From assembly GCA_945861865.1 (NCBI GenBank), contig CAMAWN010000042.1:1-34681 (forward strand): a DNA stretch of 34,681 nt, given 5' to 3'. Shown in pieces: positions 16,409 to 24,670 of this stretch. Under the pieces are notes generated by a model. That model saw only the letters and a program-made list of their open reading frames with translations. It made no database searches and had not been told where the DNA came from. Each line of letters begins with the position of its first letter. Position 1 is the first letter of the stretch. The stretch is from Candidatus Kuenenia stuttgartensis (GTDB lineage: Bacteria; Planctomycetota; Planctomycetia; Planctomycetales; Planctomycetaceae). The position numbers and the translations under genes are program-made.

Positions 16409-17455
16409 ATGAGTCACCCAACGTACCGCGCGGGAATCATCGGCTTGGGCTTCATCGGTGGCGGCGATCAAGTTTCTGGCGATCGTTTGGGACAGCGTGT
16501 GGAAGATCTCGACGGCAATCACCGTGAATCTCTGTCGAACCATCCGCGAGTGCAATTGGTCGCCGGCAGCAGCCGCGATGTCGGACGCTGCGAACGATTC
16601 GCTCAACGAACCAAAGCGCGGACGTACGTCGATTGGCGAGAGATGCTCGCGAGCGAAAAGCTGGACCTCGTCGGTGTCGCCTCGTTTGCGTCGAGCCACG
16701 CGGAGTTGGTCGTGGCCTGTGCCGAGAGCGGCGTGCGTGCGATCTTCTGCGAGAAGCCGATCGCGACTCGCTTGGCCGATGCCGAGCGGATGCTCGCGGC
16801 GTGTCGGCAGTCTGGGAGCTTGCTGGTCATCAATCACAATCGGCGGTTTCATCCGCACTTTCGCGAATTGCAACGTCGCATCGCGGCCGGCGAGTTGGGC
16901 GAACTCACTGGCGTCTGGCTGCAATGGGGAACCGGCCGGCTCGGCAACGTCGGCACGCATTTCATCGACGCCGCGATGATGCTGACCGGTCGAGTCGTCC
17001 GTGCGATCTCCGCCACGCTCGATCTGACCGGCCGACCCGATTGCCGAGGCTCAGAGTTTCGAGATCCAGGCGGCTGGGCGATGCTGAGGTTCGACGGCGG
17101 ACTGATCGGCCACGTCCATGCTCCCGACAATCCGGCCGGCCCGGCAGAGATTGTCGTGCAGGGAACGCTCGGCCGCGCCCGCGTTGCTGGCGGAGTCGCG
17201 GAGATTGAAACGTGGGCGGGAGTCCACGATGTCTTGGCGAATCCCTCGGCCGAGGCGGGCAATTCGATGGATCAAGCGGTGCGTGAAATTGTGGCTTGGT
17301 TGGACGACGGGACGCCAGTCGGTTGCTCGTCCGAAGAATCCCTGCGAACCTTGGAAGTCATCGTCGCCGGCCATGCCTCGCACACTCGGCAAACAACGTG
17401 GATCGAACTGCCGCTGGTTGGTATCGACCGCGACCGCGAAGTGCGGAGCGGATAG
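16409..17455 (+). CDS. Gfo/Idh/MocA family oxidoreductase
   Basis: A predicted NAD(P)-dependent sugar or sugar-alcohol dehydrogenase (348 residues). The start at ATG 16409 immediately precedes the Rossmann motif AGIIGLGFIGGGD; no strong ribosome binding site precedes it. The characteristic CEKPIATRLADAE motif, with its conserved Lys, lies at about residues 110-123, and NHNRRFHPHF follows. The C-terminal alpha/beta domain includes GTHFIDAAMML, a typical substrate-site His/Asp segment. No signal peptide or Tat motif is seen, unlike many planctomycete paralogues, so it acts in the cytoplasm. The aldolase gene follows after an 88-bp gap filled by a long palindrome. The two probably belong to one catabolic route. 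Confidence 0.93.
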   Translation: MSHPTYRAGIIGLGFIGGGDQVSGDRLGQRVEDLDGNHRESLSNHPRVQLVAGSSRDVGRCERFAQRTKARTYVDWREMLASEKLDLVGVASFASSHAELVVACAESGVRAIFCEKPIATRLADAERMLAACRQSGSLLVINHNRRFHPHFRELQRRIAAGELGELTGVWLQWGTGRLGNVGTHFIDAAMMLTGRVVRAISATLDLTGRPDCRGSEFRDPGGWAMLRFDGGLIGHVHAPDNPAGPAEIVVQGTLGRARVAGGVAEIETWAGVHDVLANPSAEAGNSMDQAVREIVAWLDDGTPVGCSSEESLRTLEVIVAGHASHTRQTTWIELPLVGIDRDREVRSG

Positions 17456-17524
17456 TCGTAGGATGGGCACTCTTGCCCGTCTCCCCATTTTCACAAGTCA
17501 AACGGGCGAGAGTGCCCATCCGAC
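17455..17524 (+). repeat. 70-bp near-perfect palindrome abutting the oxidoreductase stop codon
   Basis: The left arm GTCGTAGGATGGGCACTC (17455 on) continues with TTGCCCGT; the right arm ACGGGCGAGAGTGCCC continues with ATCCGAC, ending at 17524. The arms match over about 23 bp with one substitution and a 2-nt indel; the loop is about 20 nt. Its first base is the last base of the TAG stop (17453-17455). It resembles the shorter element at 8147-8174 (GTAGGACGGG...CCCGTC), indicating a family. Confidence 0.8.
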
Positions 17525-17543
17525 AAAATCAGGAGCCGGTTCC

Positions 17544-18485
17544 ATGCCAGACATCGCTGCCATCAAACGTACTCTTCGTGGTCCGATGATTCCGGTCATC
17601 ACGAATCTCAACCACGATTTGTCGATCGACCACGCCGCGATTCGCGAGAACGTGCGGTTCGTCATCGACCGTGGAGTCACCTGCGGTCAAGGCGTGCTGC
17701 TGGCCGTCGGAGCCGGCGGTGACTTTCCGATGCTGACACTCGACGAACGCAAAGCCGCCGCGAGGACGATCGTCGAAGCGGCAGCGGGCCAAGTGCCGGT
17801 CATCGTCGGTGCTCAGGACACGAACCCGAACGTCTCGATCGAGATGGCTCAGTGGGCCGAACAGATCGGGGCCGACGCGGTGCAGATGAGCGCGGGCTAC
17901 TACTACGCCTCCAGCGACGAGGACTGTCTGCGTTACTTCCAAGCCGTCCACGAGGCGACTACCCGCATCGGGCTGATGATCTACAACACACATTGGGAAG
18001 GCTACAACCTGTCGCTCGACCAAGTCGCTCGGCTGGCCGAATTGCCGCGCTGTGTGTCGCTGAAGTGGTCCACTCCCGACGGCGGATACAGCTATGTTCG
18101 CGGAGTTCACCGTTTCGCGGATCGGTTCGCCGTCGTCGACAATCAAGGTCTGGCCGTGATGAATCACATGCTCGGCGGCACCGGTTTCATCACGCATCTG
18201 GCGACGATCTGGCCGGAACATCAAGTCGAAATGTGGCAACGGCTGGAAGCCGGCGATTACGTGGCCGCTCAGCGAATGCAGACGGACGCCAAATGGCCGT
18301 GGAGCGACTTTCGTTCAAAGATGTGGGGCCGCACGGCTGCGGAAAGTCCAGTGGTCAAAGCCGCGTTGGAATTGTGTGGCCGGCCGGGAGGGCCGAATCG
18401 GCTGCCAACTCGATCACTGAATACGGAAGAGCGTGCGGAGTTGCGCGAACTGTTGAAACGGATCGGCGTGCCGACGGTGACGTAG
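17544..18485 (+). CDS. Dihydrodipicolinate synthase (DapA) family aldolase
   Basis: A cytoplasmic TIM-barrel class I aldolase (313 residues). ATG 17544 follows AGGAG by 8 nt. The Schiff-base lysine is Lys174 (CVSLKWSTPD), and the conserved tyrosine is Tyr147 (MIYNTHWEG, in place of YNxP). The substrate-carboxylate loop usually reading GTTGE appears as GAGGD (LAVGAGGDFPML). These departures from true DapA suggest a catabolic member (2-keto-3-deoxy sugar acid, hydroxyproline or N-acetylneuraminate type) rather than lysine biosynthesis. It lies downstream of the oxidoreductase and in the same block as two enzymes able to make 2-oxo acids. Its stop codon is inside a palindrome shared with the convergent gene. 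Confidence 0.93.
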   Translation: MPDIAAIKRTLRGPMIPVITNLNHDLSIDHAAIRENVRFVIDRGVTCGQGVLLAVGAGGDFPMLTLDERKAAARTIVEAAAGQVPVIVGAQDTNPNVSIEMAQWAEQIGADAVQMSAGYYYASSDEDCLRYFQAVHEATTRIGLMIYNTHWEGYNLSLDQVARLAELPRCVSLKWSTPDGGYSYVRGVHRFADRFAVVDNQGLAVMNHMLGGTGFITHLATIWPEHQVEMWQRLEAGDYVAAQRMQTDAKWPWSDFRSKMWGRTAAESPVVKAALELCGRPGGPNRLPTRSLNTEERAELRELLKRIGVPTVT

Positions 18486-18512
18486 ACCGGACGCCTACGT
18501 CTGGTCTACGTC
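18479..18512. terminator. Palindrome that gives stop codons to both convergent DHDPS-family genes
   Basis: GACGTAGACC (18479-18488) and GGTCTACGTC (18503-18512) are exact inverted repeats around a 14-nt loop. The left arm carries TAG (18483-18485), the stop of the plus-strand aldolase. The right arm carries CTA (18506-18508), which is TAG on the minus strand and the stop of the opposing gene. The hairpin can form in both transcripts and may act as a bidirectional terminator or mRNA end. No U-tract is present. Confidence 0.85.
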
Positions 18513-19432
18513 GGCATCCACCTTGGACATTTCGTGCGCACGAAATCCGCGAAGCGATGAAACGCGGCGTCGGTCGCACCGACGTACGGCGGCAGCAAGC
18601 GCAGTGGGAAGCGTTCGTCTTGGAGCTTCCACAGGACTTTGTCGTAGGCCGAGTCGATGTGCGCATTCGGGCCGACGGCAGCGATGAGTTCTTGGAAGAT
18701 CGCCGCGATTTCGGAATACCGCTCGATCAGCAGTGGCAGATCGCGACGACGTCCGGCCTCGAAGAACTCGGTGAGTGCCGTGGCATTCGAGGCCAACGAC
18801 GCCAGCAGACCGCACTCGCCGAGTTGGCTGGCGAAGAGGTATCCGACTTCGCCGGGAAAGTGTTGCAGTTGCGGCGACAGAGTCATCAGCCCGCGCAGCC
18901 GGTCCATCGAGTCGGTGCAGTTCTTCGTCCCGACGAAGTTCGGATGCGCCTCGGCCAGTTCGGCGTACAACTCCGGAGTGATCAGACGCTTGGTCCGCAG
19001 CAGGTTGTAGTGCACGAACTGACAATCGCGGTGAGCACCGCAGACCGCCTGAAAGAAAGCGCGGACCTCGTCATCGGTGAGCGCTCCCCAGCTTGGCAGC
19101 GAAATCTGGAAATGACGCGCGCCGATCTCGTGAGTGAGTTCGATTCGTTCGAGGATCGTCGGCAGCGACAAGCTGATGACGCCCACCATCGGCTCGGCAC
19201 CACCCGCCCGCATCGTGTCGTGGAAGACACGCGTGATCTGCTGGAACTGGCGATTGCTGACCGCGTGCCCTTCGCCAGCCGTGCCGAAGATGTAAAGGTG
19301 CCGAGTCGTCTTCAGCATTCGCTGCACTTCATCGACAAACAGGGACTCGAGGAACTCGTGGTTCTCGTCCCAGGGGACAACGCAAGTGCAGAGAATGCAG
19401 GCGGGGTAGCGTTTCATGGAGGGAACCCTCAT
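18506..19432 (-). CDS. Second DHDPS-family protein (divergent paralogue)
   Basis: A TIM-barrel aldolase-like protein of 308 residues. The start ATG (19430-19432) overlaps the TGA of the upstream gene by one base, indicating translational coupling; ATG 19417 is a possible shorter start. Schiff-base Lys170 (FVGTKNCTDS), Tyr142 (FVHYNLLRTKR) and the loop GTAGEGHAVS (about 50-59) identify the DapA superfamily, and the last loop is close to the canonical GTTGE. It is only distantly similar to the neighbouring aldolase at 17544. The WDENHEF segment near the N-terminus replaces the usual TPF. No transporter is attached to this operon, and the substrate is unknown. Its partner genes encode a jelly-roll-like protein and a PQQ-type propeller. 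Confidence 0.9.
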   Translation of the reverse strand: MRVPSMKRYPACILCTCVVPWDENHEFLESLFVDEVQRMLKTTRHLYIFGTAGEGHAVSNRQFQQITRVFHDTMRAGGAEPMVGVISLSLPTILERIELTHEIGARHFQISLPSWGALTDDEVRAFFQAVCGAHRDCQFVHYNLLRTKRLITPELYAELAEAHPNFVGTKNCTDSMDRLRGLMTLSPQLQHFPGEVGYLFASQLGECGLLASLASNATALTEFFEAGRRRDLPLLIERYSEIAAIFQELIAAVGPNAHIDSAYDKVLWKLQDERFPLRLLPPYVGATDAAFHRFADFVRTKCPRWMPT

Positions 19433-20127
19433 CAATTGGGAAACTCGATGCGAATCTCATCGAGCAAGACGTAACCTTCCGGCAGACGGCTGCGCCACAC
19501 GGGATAATCTTTCTCCGGCCGAAGTCGATGCGGATCGCCATCCAGTGGACCCATCGGAGCGATGTCCAGCGGATGTAGCACGAACAAGATGTCCGCGTTC
19601 GCGTCGCCGAGCACGGTCGCCAGTGGCGTGTGGCCGTAGTAGTCGACTCGGTCGTGGCGACTGCCGAGACACTTCCACTGTCGCTCGTCCGGCACGCAAA
19701 GCAGCGTTTGCTCCGACCATTCCGGAGTGACTCGAATCGGCTGACCGGTCAGTAGCCAGCCGGTGCAGATGCCGCCGTGAACTCCTTGGCAAAGCAGGTG
19801 CAGACAGGCCCCGCGATCGAGTAGCTCACCTTTCAATCGGAGCGTGATGCGCGCATTCGTGAAGTCCGTTCCGAACCCACCCGCGATGAACCGATTCGGC
19901 CCGGAAACCTCTCGCTGATGCTCACCCGGAGCACCTCGCGTCAGCAACAGATAGAGCAAGTGCAGATATCCGGCTCCGGGCGGCGCGTGGTTGTAGTCAA
20001 TCCACCACGGACTGCGCGAGACGGCGCAGCTCTCGCGAATCTCCAGCGGCTTCGGTCCCGCCGAGTTGCTGGTGTAGCCGAACCATCCGCCCGGCCCATC
20101 ATCAAAAGTCTCTCGATAAACACGCAT
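19432..20127 (-). CDS. Hypothetical protein, concanavalin-like beta-sandwich
   Basis: I do not recognise a named family. ATG 20127 is chosen; a GTG at 20139 lies directly after the AGGAG and is an alternative. The 231-residue protein has no signal peptide. It begins with RETFDDGPGGWFGY, the kind of 'F-D-D-x-x-G-W' opening seen in carbohydrate-binding and LamG-like jelly rolls. Later strands (FTNARITLRLKGELLDRGACLHLLCQG split by short turns, LPEGYVLLDEIRIEF at the C-terminus) also fit a beta-sandwich. Trp and His are frequent. The stop overlaps the start of the downstream DHDPS-like gene, so the two are made together. It may bind or sense the substrate of that enzyme; this is inference from coupling only. 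Confidence 0.8.
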   Translation of the reverse strand: MRVYRETFDDGPGGWFGYTSNSAGPKPLEIRESCAVSRSPWWIDYNHAPPGAGYLHLLYLLLTRGAPGEHQREVSGPNRFIAGGFGTDFTNARITLRLKGELLDRGACLHLLCQGVHGGICTGWLLTGQPIRVTPEWSEQTLLCVPDERQWKCLGSRHDRVDYYGHTPLATVLGDANADILFVLHPLDIAPMGPLDGDPHRLRPEKDYPVWRSRLPEGYVLLDEIRIEFPN

Positions 20128-20159
20128 GAAAGCGGTCACTCCTGAGCACGCGATGGCGT

Positions 20160-21710
20160 CTATTTCGCCACGCAGACCAACTTGGTTCGTGTCCGCAGGT
20201 AAATCCGACCGTCGGCGATGGCGGGAGTCCCGATCACTGGCTCGCCCATGTCGTTCGTGGCGAGCGTTTTTGGCTTCGGGCCATCCTCGATGACGACGAT
20301 GACTCCGTTCTGACCAGCCACATAGATCTTGCCGTCACCGTAAACCGGCGATGCGAGATAGCTCCCTTCGTTGCCGATGCGTTGACGCTGCCACAATGCT
20401 TCGCCGTTGGCGACATCGAAACCACTGGAGAACCCGCCGCTCTTGATGAGCGTGATGCGACCGTTCGCCACCAGCGGCGAGACCACATGGTCGGGTGCTT
20501 TGTTGACCTTCTTCCACAGCAAGTGTGACTTGCTGACATCGCCCGATCCGCCGCCGCGCACCGCTTGCAGCGAGGCTTCCTTTTGCGATTCGGTATCGAA
20601 CTTCTTCCAATCCTTTTCGTCCCCCGCGCGAGCCTGGCTGTCTTTCGCCAGCAGTCCGCCCTGGTTATTCGAGTCGAGGAATGCCTTGTCGATCTCGTCC
20701 CCTTCGAGCACTCCGTCTTTGTTGACGTCGCCGCGTTCGAACTTCTTCCAGAACGCTTCCGGGATCGGTGTGCCTTTTTGTTTGCGGCTTTGCTGGATCT
20801 CTTCGCGAGTGATCTTGCCGTCGCCGTTTGTGTCGGCAGTGGCTCGCCACTGGTACGAGATTCCGAAGCTCTCGACCGAGGTGTAGACGACTCCGTCGTG
20901 ACTGACCGGCGTCGTCTTGATGTTGCGGCAGAAGAGGTCGGCTGACCATTTTCGTTTGCCGGTGTTCGGGTCGTAGCCGATCAACTTACCGGTCCCGGCG
21001 ACAACTAACTCGCGGCCCTGTTTGGTTTCCACAACGACCGGATGTGAGTAGCTCACCGCCATGTCGCTGCGGTCGTCCTTCCAAATCTGATCGCCAGTCT
21101 TGCGGTTGAAGGCATAGATCGCGGGGCTGAGATCGTCGTCCTGGCAGAAGATCACTTTGTCCTCGAGCAACACCGGCGACATGCCGGCACCCCAATCAAA
21201 AATGAAGAACGGCTCCGGGATGTCACGCTTCCAAACGGACTTGCCGTCGCGGACGTCGAGAGCTGTCAGTCCCAAACGAGTGAAGTAGACGTAGACACGC
21301 TCGTCATCGGCCGCCGGCGTGGACGAGGCATAGCTGTTGGGGTCGGTGATCGTCGGCAGCGGTTCCTTGCCGGGATCGAACTCGCGTTTCCACAGCGGCT
21401 TGCCCGACGCGGCGTCGAAGCATGACACGACGAATTTCAACTCTTCCGGTTTTGAACCGACCATGCCCGATGTGAAGACTCGCCCAGCCGCGACGGTCGC
21501 CGAACCGATGCCATCACCGACTTCCGCCGACCATGCGACGTTCTTCGTCGCTGAGAATTCGGTCGGCAGCGGCTTCTTCGATGTCGAGACGCCACTGCAA
21601 TTCGGCCCGCGAAACTGCGGCCAATCTTCGGCGACTGACCAACTCGGCAGCAGCCAGAGCACGACGATGAGTCGCCAATCGAACGCAAAAAGTTTGTGAG
21701 CCGCACGCAT
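20160..21710 (-). CDS. Secreted PQQ-like beta-propeller protein with inserted EF-hand pair
   Basis: A 516-residue exported protein. ATG 21710 follows GGGAG; the signal peptide ends near residue 27 (WLLPSWSVA). The mature protein starts with the planctomycete hallmark DWPQFRGPNCSG and then runs through repeated PQQ-type strands (FDAASGKPLWKREF, LDVRDGKSVWKRD, FNRKTGDQIWKDD, YDPNTGKRKWSAD). In the middle, between propeller blades, sits a pair of EF-hand calcium loops: DTNGDGKITREE at about residue 288 and DVNKDGVLEGDE at about 328. The last blades (FDVANGEALWQRQR, GDGKIYVAGQNGV) complete the propeller. Such proteins are thought to be extracytoplasmic scaffolds, and PQQ binding is not implied. 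It is first of a three-gene minus-strand operon and divergent from the gene at 21816. Confidence 0.94.
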   Translation of the reverse strand: MRAAHKLFAFDWRLIVVLWLLPSWSVAEDWPQFRGPNCSGVSTSKKPLPTEFSATKNVAWSAEVGDGIGSATVAAGRVFTSGMVGSKPEELKFVVSCFDAASGKPLWKREFDPGKEPLPTITDPNSYASSTPAADDERVYVYFTRLGLTALDVRDGKSVWKRDIPEPFFIFDWGAGMSPVLLEDKVIFCQDDDLSPAIYAFNRKTGDQIWKDDRSDMAVSYSHPVVVETKQGRELVVAGTGKLIGYDPNTGKRKWSADLFCRNIKTTPVSHDGVVYTSVESFGISYQWRATADTNGDGKITREEIQQSRKQKGTPIPEAFWKKFERGDVNKDGVLEGDEIDKAFLDSNNQGGLLAKDSQARAGDEKDWKKFDTESQKEASLQAVRGGGSGDVSKSHLLWKKVNKAPDHVVSPLVANGRITLIKSGGFSSGFDVANGEALWQRQRIGNEGSYLASPVYGDGKIYVAGQNGVIVVIEDGPKPKTLATNDMGEPVIGTPAIADGRIYLRTRTKLVCVAK

Positions 21711-21815
21711 GATGACTCCCTCTCGTTTGCGATGGTCCGGGACTTCGATAATCATGACACCCGCATCTTCCAGCGTCGCTCTCAAAAAACAAAGTGTCCG
21801 TCCCAGGAGTCCACC

Positions 21816-23069
21816 ATGCCGAGCACTCTTCCACGTCGAGATTTCTTCGTTCACGCGGCAACGGCTGGATGCCTGGGAGCCACCAGTGGCTTCTTGGCCG
21901 ACGCCAATTCAAGAGCTGTCGCGGCCGACCCAAAACCCAGTTCGCTGACGATCACGAAGGTCGAGACGTTCGCCCTGCAGCACAAATTAGCCAAGGGAAT
22001 CGGCCCTTCGGTGGCGTTGGGCAACACGCGCGACGCGCTGCTGGTGAAGATCAGCACCGACAGCGGTCTCGTCGGCTGGGGCGAAACCGCTGATGTGGGC
22101 GGCACGCGCGGCATCATCGAGGGACATCTCAAAAATGTGCTGCTCGGCAAGAACCCGCTGGAACATCGCAAGCTGTGGCGCGAGTTGTGGGCTCCCAACT
22201 TCGGTGATGGCCGAGCGGTCGCGGGTTGCGACATCGCTCTGCACGACCTGCGAGGCAAGGCGCTGGGCCTGTCGATCGCCGATCTGTACGGCGGACGTCA
22301 GCGCGACAAGGTGATGGGCTACGCCGCCGCGATGAATTACACGGAAGGAGTCCGCCCGGAAGACCAACATCCTCCCGAAGCCGCCAAGTTGGCCAAGCAA
22401 GGCTTCCTGGCGATGAAGATTCGCACGGGCCGCTACGGCCACAAACGCGACCTCGCCGTCATGGAGAAAATTCGCGACGCCGTCGGTCCCGACGTGAAAC
22501 TGCTCACCGACGGCAACGGTGCGTTCACGCTCCCTCAAGCGGTCAAGTTCGGCAAGGAACTTGAAAAGCTCGACTTCTATTGCTTCGAGGAACCGCTGCC
22601 CCAGTCCCCGAACTACGCAGGCTACGATGAACTGACGAAGTCCTTGGACATCGCGGTGGCTGGCGGCGAGGTGCTCGATTCGAGAGCCACCGCGCGGGAC
22701 CACATCGTCAAACGCTCGTTCGACATCATCCAGGCCGACGTCTCGTTGTGCGGCGGGATTGCCGAAGTGCTCTTCATCTCCGAGATGGCTCGCCTGTTCG
22801 GCATTCAAGCGTTGCCGCACTGCTGGGCCGGAGCGATCGTCATCGCCGCCTCGCTGCAATTGAACTCTCTCTTGGCCCCGCACTTCCAAGGCTTCGCCAA
22901 CGGCGACGAGCCGATGATGGAATTCGATACCTACGAAAACCCGTTCCGCGACGAAATCATTGCCAAGAAGTTCGAGCTAAAAAACGGCTACTTCGACGTC
23001 CCCAACGGCCCTGGCCTCGGTATCGAGATCAATGAAGAGGTCATCCAGAAGTATCTGAAGAAGTCGTGA
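21816..23069 (+). CDS. Tat-exported mandelate racemase/MLE family enzyme
   Basis: An enolase-superfamily enzyme (417 residues) with a twin-arginine signal. ATG 21816 follows AGGAG by 6 nt. The N-terminus (PRRDFFVHAATAGCLGA) is a Tat signal peptide, cleaved near AVAADP. Catalytic residues are all present: Lys201 and Arg203 (AMKIRTG), metal ligands Asp232 (LLTDGNGAF), Glu258 (CFEEPLP) and Glu285 (AGGEVLD), and the dyad Asp308 (IQADVSLCGG) with His335 (LPHCWAGA). This is a canonical MR-subgroup site, unlike the paralogue at 10687. It is predicted to act in the periplasm as a sugar-acid dehydratase or epimerase. Divergent from the PQQ/EF-hand gene, with a 105-bp shared promoter region. Confidence 0.94.
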   Translation: MPSTLPRRDFFVHAATAGCLGATSGFLADANSRAVAADPKPSSLTITKVETFALQHKLAKGIGPSVALGNTRDALLVKISTDSGLVGWGETADVGGTRGIIEGHLKNVLLGKNPLEHRKLWRELWAPNFGDGRAVAGCDIALHDLRGKALGLSIADLYGGRQRDKVMGYAAAMNYTEGVRPEDQHPPEAAKLAKQGFLAMKIRTGRYGHKRDLAVMEKIRDAVGPDVKLLTDGNGAFTLPQAVKFGKELEKLDFYCFEEPLPQSPNYAGYDELTKSLDIAVAGGEVLDSRATARDHIVKRSFDIIQADVSLCGGIAEVLFISEMARLFGIQALPHCWAGAIVIAASLQLNSLLAPHFQGFANGDEPMMEFDTYENPFRDEIIAKKFELKNGYFDVPNGPGLGIEINEEVIQKYLKKS

Positions 23070-23097
23070 CACACTCACATTGATCAGCCGGAACGTA

Positions 23098-23118
23098 CGA
23101 CGCGAAGGAATCGCGTCG
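23098..23118. repeat. Perfect 8-bp hairpin downstream of the Tat-exported enzyme
   Basis: CGACGCGA (23098-23105), loop AGGAA, TCGCGTCG (23111-23118). It begins 29 bp past the stop codon at 23069 and may be the 3' end of that transcript. The remaining intergenic sequence to 23287 has no supported gene; a minus-strand reading has an open frame but no recognisable domain. Confidence 0.5.
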
Positions 23119-23287
23119 GGTTGAAGTGTTGCGGCACGGAGGTGTTTGATGTCTCGGAGTGAGTCGTCGAGTCTGGCGTCGATTGCGGGGAGCATGTTGA
23201 AGAGCTTCCAGATTCGCCGTTGTTGCAAAAGCTCGTTCGGCATTGACCTCGCTGTGAGCCGAGTCGGGAGGTGTCTGCACGAACGAA

Positions 23288-24520
23288 CTACGGATTGGGA
23301 CGTCCGCGGGACGGTTCCAACTGGAGATAGCGTTTGACGAACGCTTCGACGTTGATCGGACATTCCAGAGTGATTTTGGCATTCTCGAACTTGGTCCGCG
23401 TGCTCCGACTGCGATGCCACTCTTCGGCCGTAAGCTGTCCGTCGCTGTTGCGGTCCAGGTTGCGAAAGACCGAACGAGCAGTTTCCTCCGGGGTTTGGGA
23501 ATTTGGCAAGCCGTCAACATTGGACCTTGGCAAAGGGGGACCGATCTTGGCGTTCCAGGCTTGGAGTTGTTGTTCCGTTAAGACTGCCAGCAACTTTTCG
23601 TTCGAGCTCGTGTTGATTCGATTCGTTTCTTGCATCGACTTCGAAAAATCCAGCGTGCGGTCGCGCAGTTGATCGCCGATTGACAATAACTGTTTTCTGC
23701 GGTCGTCCATGACTTTTTGGATCGTCGCTCGCTGTTCAACAGTCAGTTTCAAATCCTGAGCCACTTCGTGAAGCACCAACGCCGTCGGTCCTTCACGCTG
23801 TAACAGCACTTGTTGCAACAGGGCCTTCTGCTCAGCAGTCAGCACTTTCTTGATCGCGTCTTCCGTTTGCTGACGTTGGAAGTCGCGACCGGTCAATTTT
23901 TCAATCTCTTTTTTCTGCTCAGGCGAGAGCTTCATGTGATCTTGCACGACGGACGAACGAATTTCGGCCGAGATCGACGGTGCCGGAGTCATCGGTGGAA
24001 ACTCAAACGCTCCCCAACCGGGCGGCCGAGTGCCAAGTCCGGCCGAGGGAGTGCCGCTCGTTTTCGCGCCGCCGCTCCCGAAGGTGCCGGAACCACGTCG
24101 ATCCGGCACGATGATCCGACAGTTGGGAAGCGACTTCTTCAGCGACTCTTGAGATTGGTCCGAAATGGCTCCCGCGGGCAAATTCAGCGATTGCAGTTGT
24201 GACAGCGACTTCAGCGTTTCCACCGTCGCGTCGTTGATTTTTGCGTTGTTCAACGACAGCAATTTGAGTTTCTTGAACACTTTCAAGTGCTGGAGATCGT
24301 CGTTCGTCAGGTCACGGCCACCAAGGATCTGTGTGACCTGATAATCGCCATCGATGAAAATCACCGACCCCTTCTCCGAGAACAAAGCGACCGCTTTCTT
24401 CTCGTCCGCGCTGGGAGACTTGGCCTCATCGCCTGCGACCAACGAGCGGGCAGCGAACGCGACGAGGAACACGCTTGCCGACATCAGTTTCCAGCCGGCC
24501 GAGTGAGGTTTGGCAGACAT
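23288..24520 (-). CDS. Secreted protein with LRR-like segment, helical region and C-terminal EF-hand
   Basis: Function unknown (410 residues). ATG 24520 follows GGAGG by 9 nt. A signal peptide (KLMSASVFLVAFAARSLVAG) is followed by one or two leucine-rich-like turns (LKVFKKLKLLSLNNAKI, LKSLSQLQSLNLPAGAI; about residues 75-125). A Gly/Pro-rich linker comes next, then a Gln/Lys-rich helical region (about 190-330) with LTxEQ-type motifs (KLSPEQKKEI, LTAEQKALL, LTVEQRATI, LTEQQLQAW) reminiscent of Spy/CpxP-like or heavy-metal-resistance helical repeats. Near the C-terminus lies one EF-hand loop (DRNSDGQLTAEEW, about 354-366). It is exported and probably calcium-binding. It lies 150 bp downstream of the Trx7/PDZ gene on the same strand. 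Confidence 0.86.
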   Translation of the reverse strand: MSAKPHSAGWKLMSASVFLVAFAARSLVAGDEAKSPSADEKKAVALFSEKGSVIFIDGDYQVTQILGGRDLTNDDLQHLKVFKKLKLLSLNNAKINDATVETLKSLSQLQSLNLPAGAISDQSQESLKKSLPNCRIIVPDRRGSGTFGSGGAKTSGTPSAGLGTRPPGWGAFEFPPMTPAPSISAEIRSSVVQDHMKLSPEQKKEIEKLTGRDFQRQQTEDAIKKVLTAEQKALLQQVLLQREGPTALVLHEVAQDLKLTVEQRATIQKVMDDRRKQLLSIGDQLRDRTLDFSKSMQETNRINTSSNEKLLAVLTEQQLQAWNAKIGPPLPRSNVDGLPNSQTPEETARSVFRNLDRNSDGQLTAEEWHRSRSTRTKFENAKITLECPINVEAFVKRYLQLEPSRGRPNP

Positions 24521-24670
24521 GACCAGAACCTCCAATAATGGAAGGTACGCAAACGACTCGCGATGCGAACGCTGAATGGACAGAAGAGTGTTCGGCACGG
24601 AAGCGAGATAGGAATCACGGCTCGAAGGAACCGATTTCCGGTCAGTCAGCTAGAACAGCGGACGACATTA

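Noticed and set aside
17455-17524. Palindrome pair considered as a two-unit CRISPR-like repeat
   Set aside because: The arms are inverted rather than direct repeats, there is only one unit, and no cas gene is present.
22977-23420. Minus-strand ORF of 147 codons between the Tat-exported enzyme and the EF-hand gene
   Set aside because: It overlaps the coding 3' ends of both neighbours and has no recognisable domain; the part in the gap alone is too short to support a gene.
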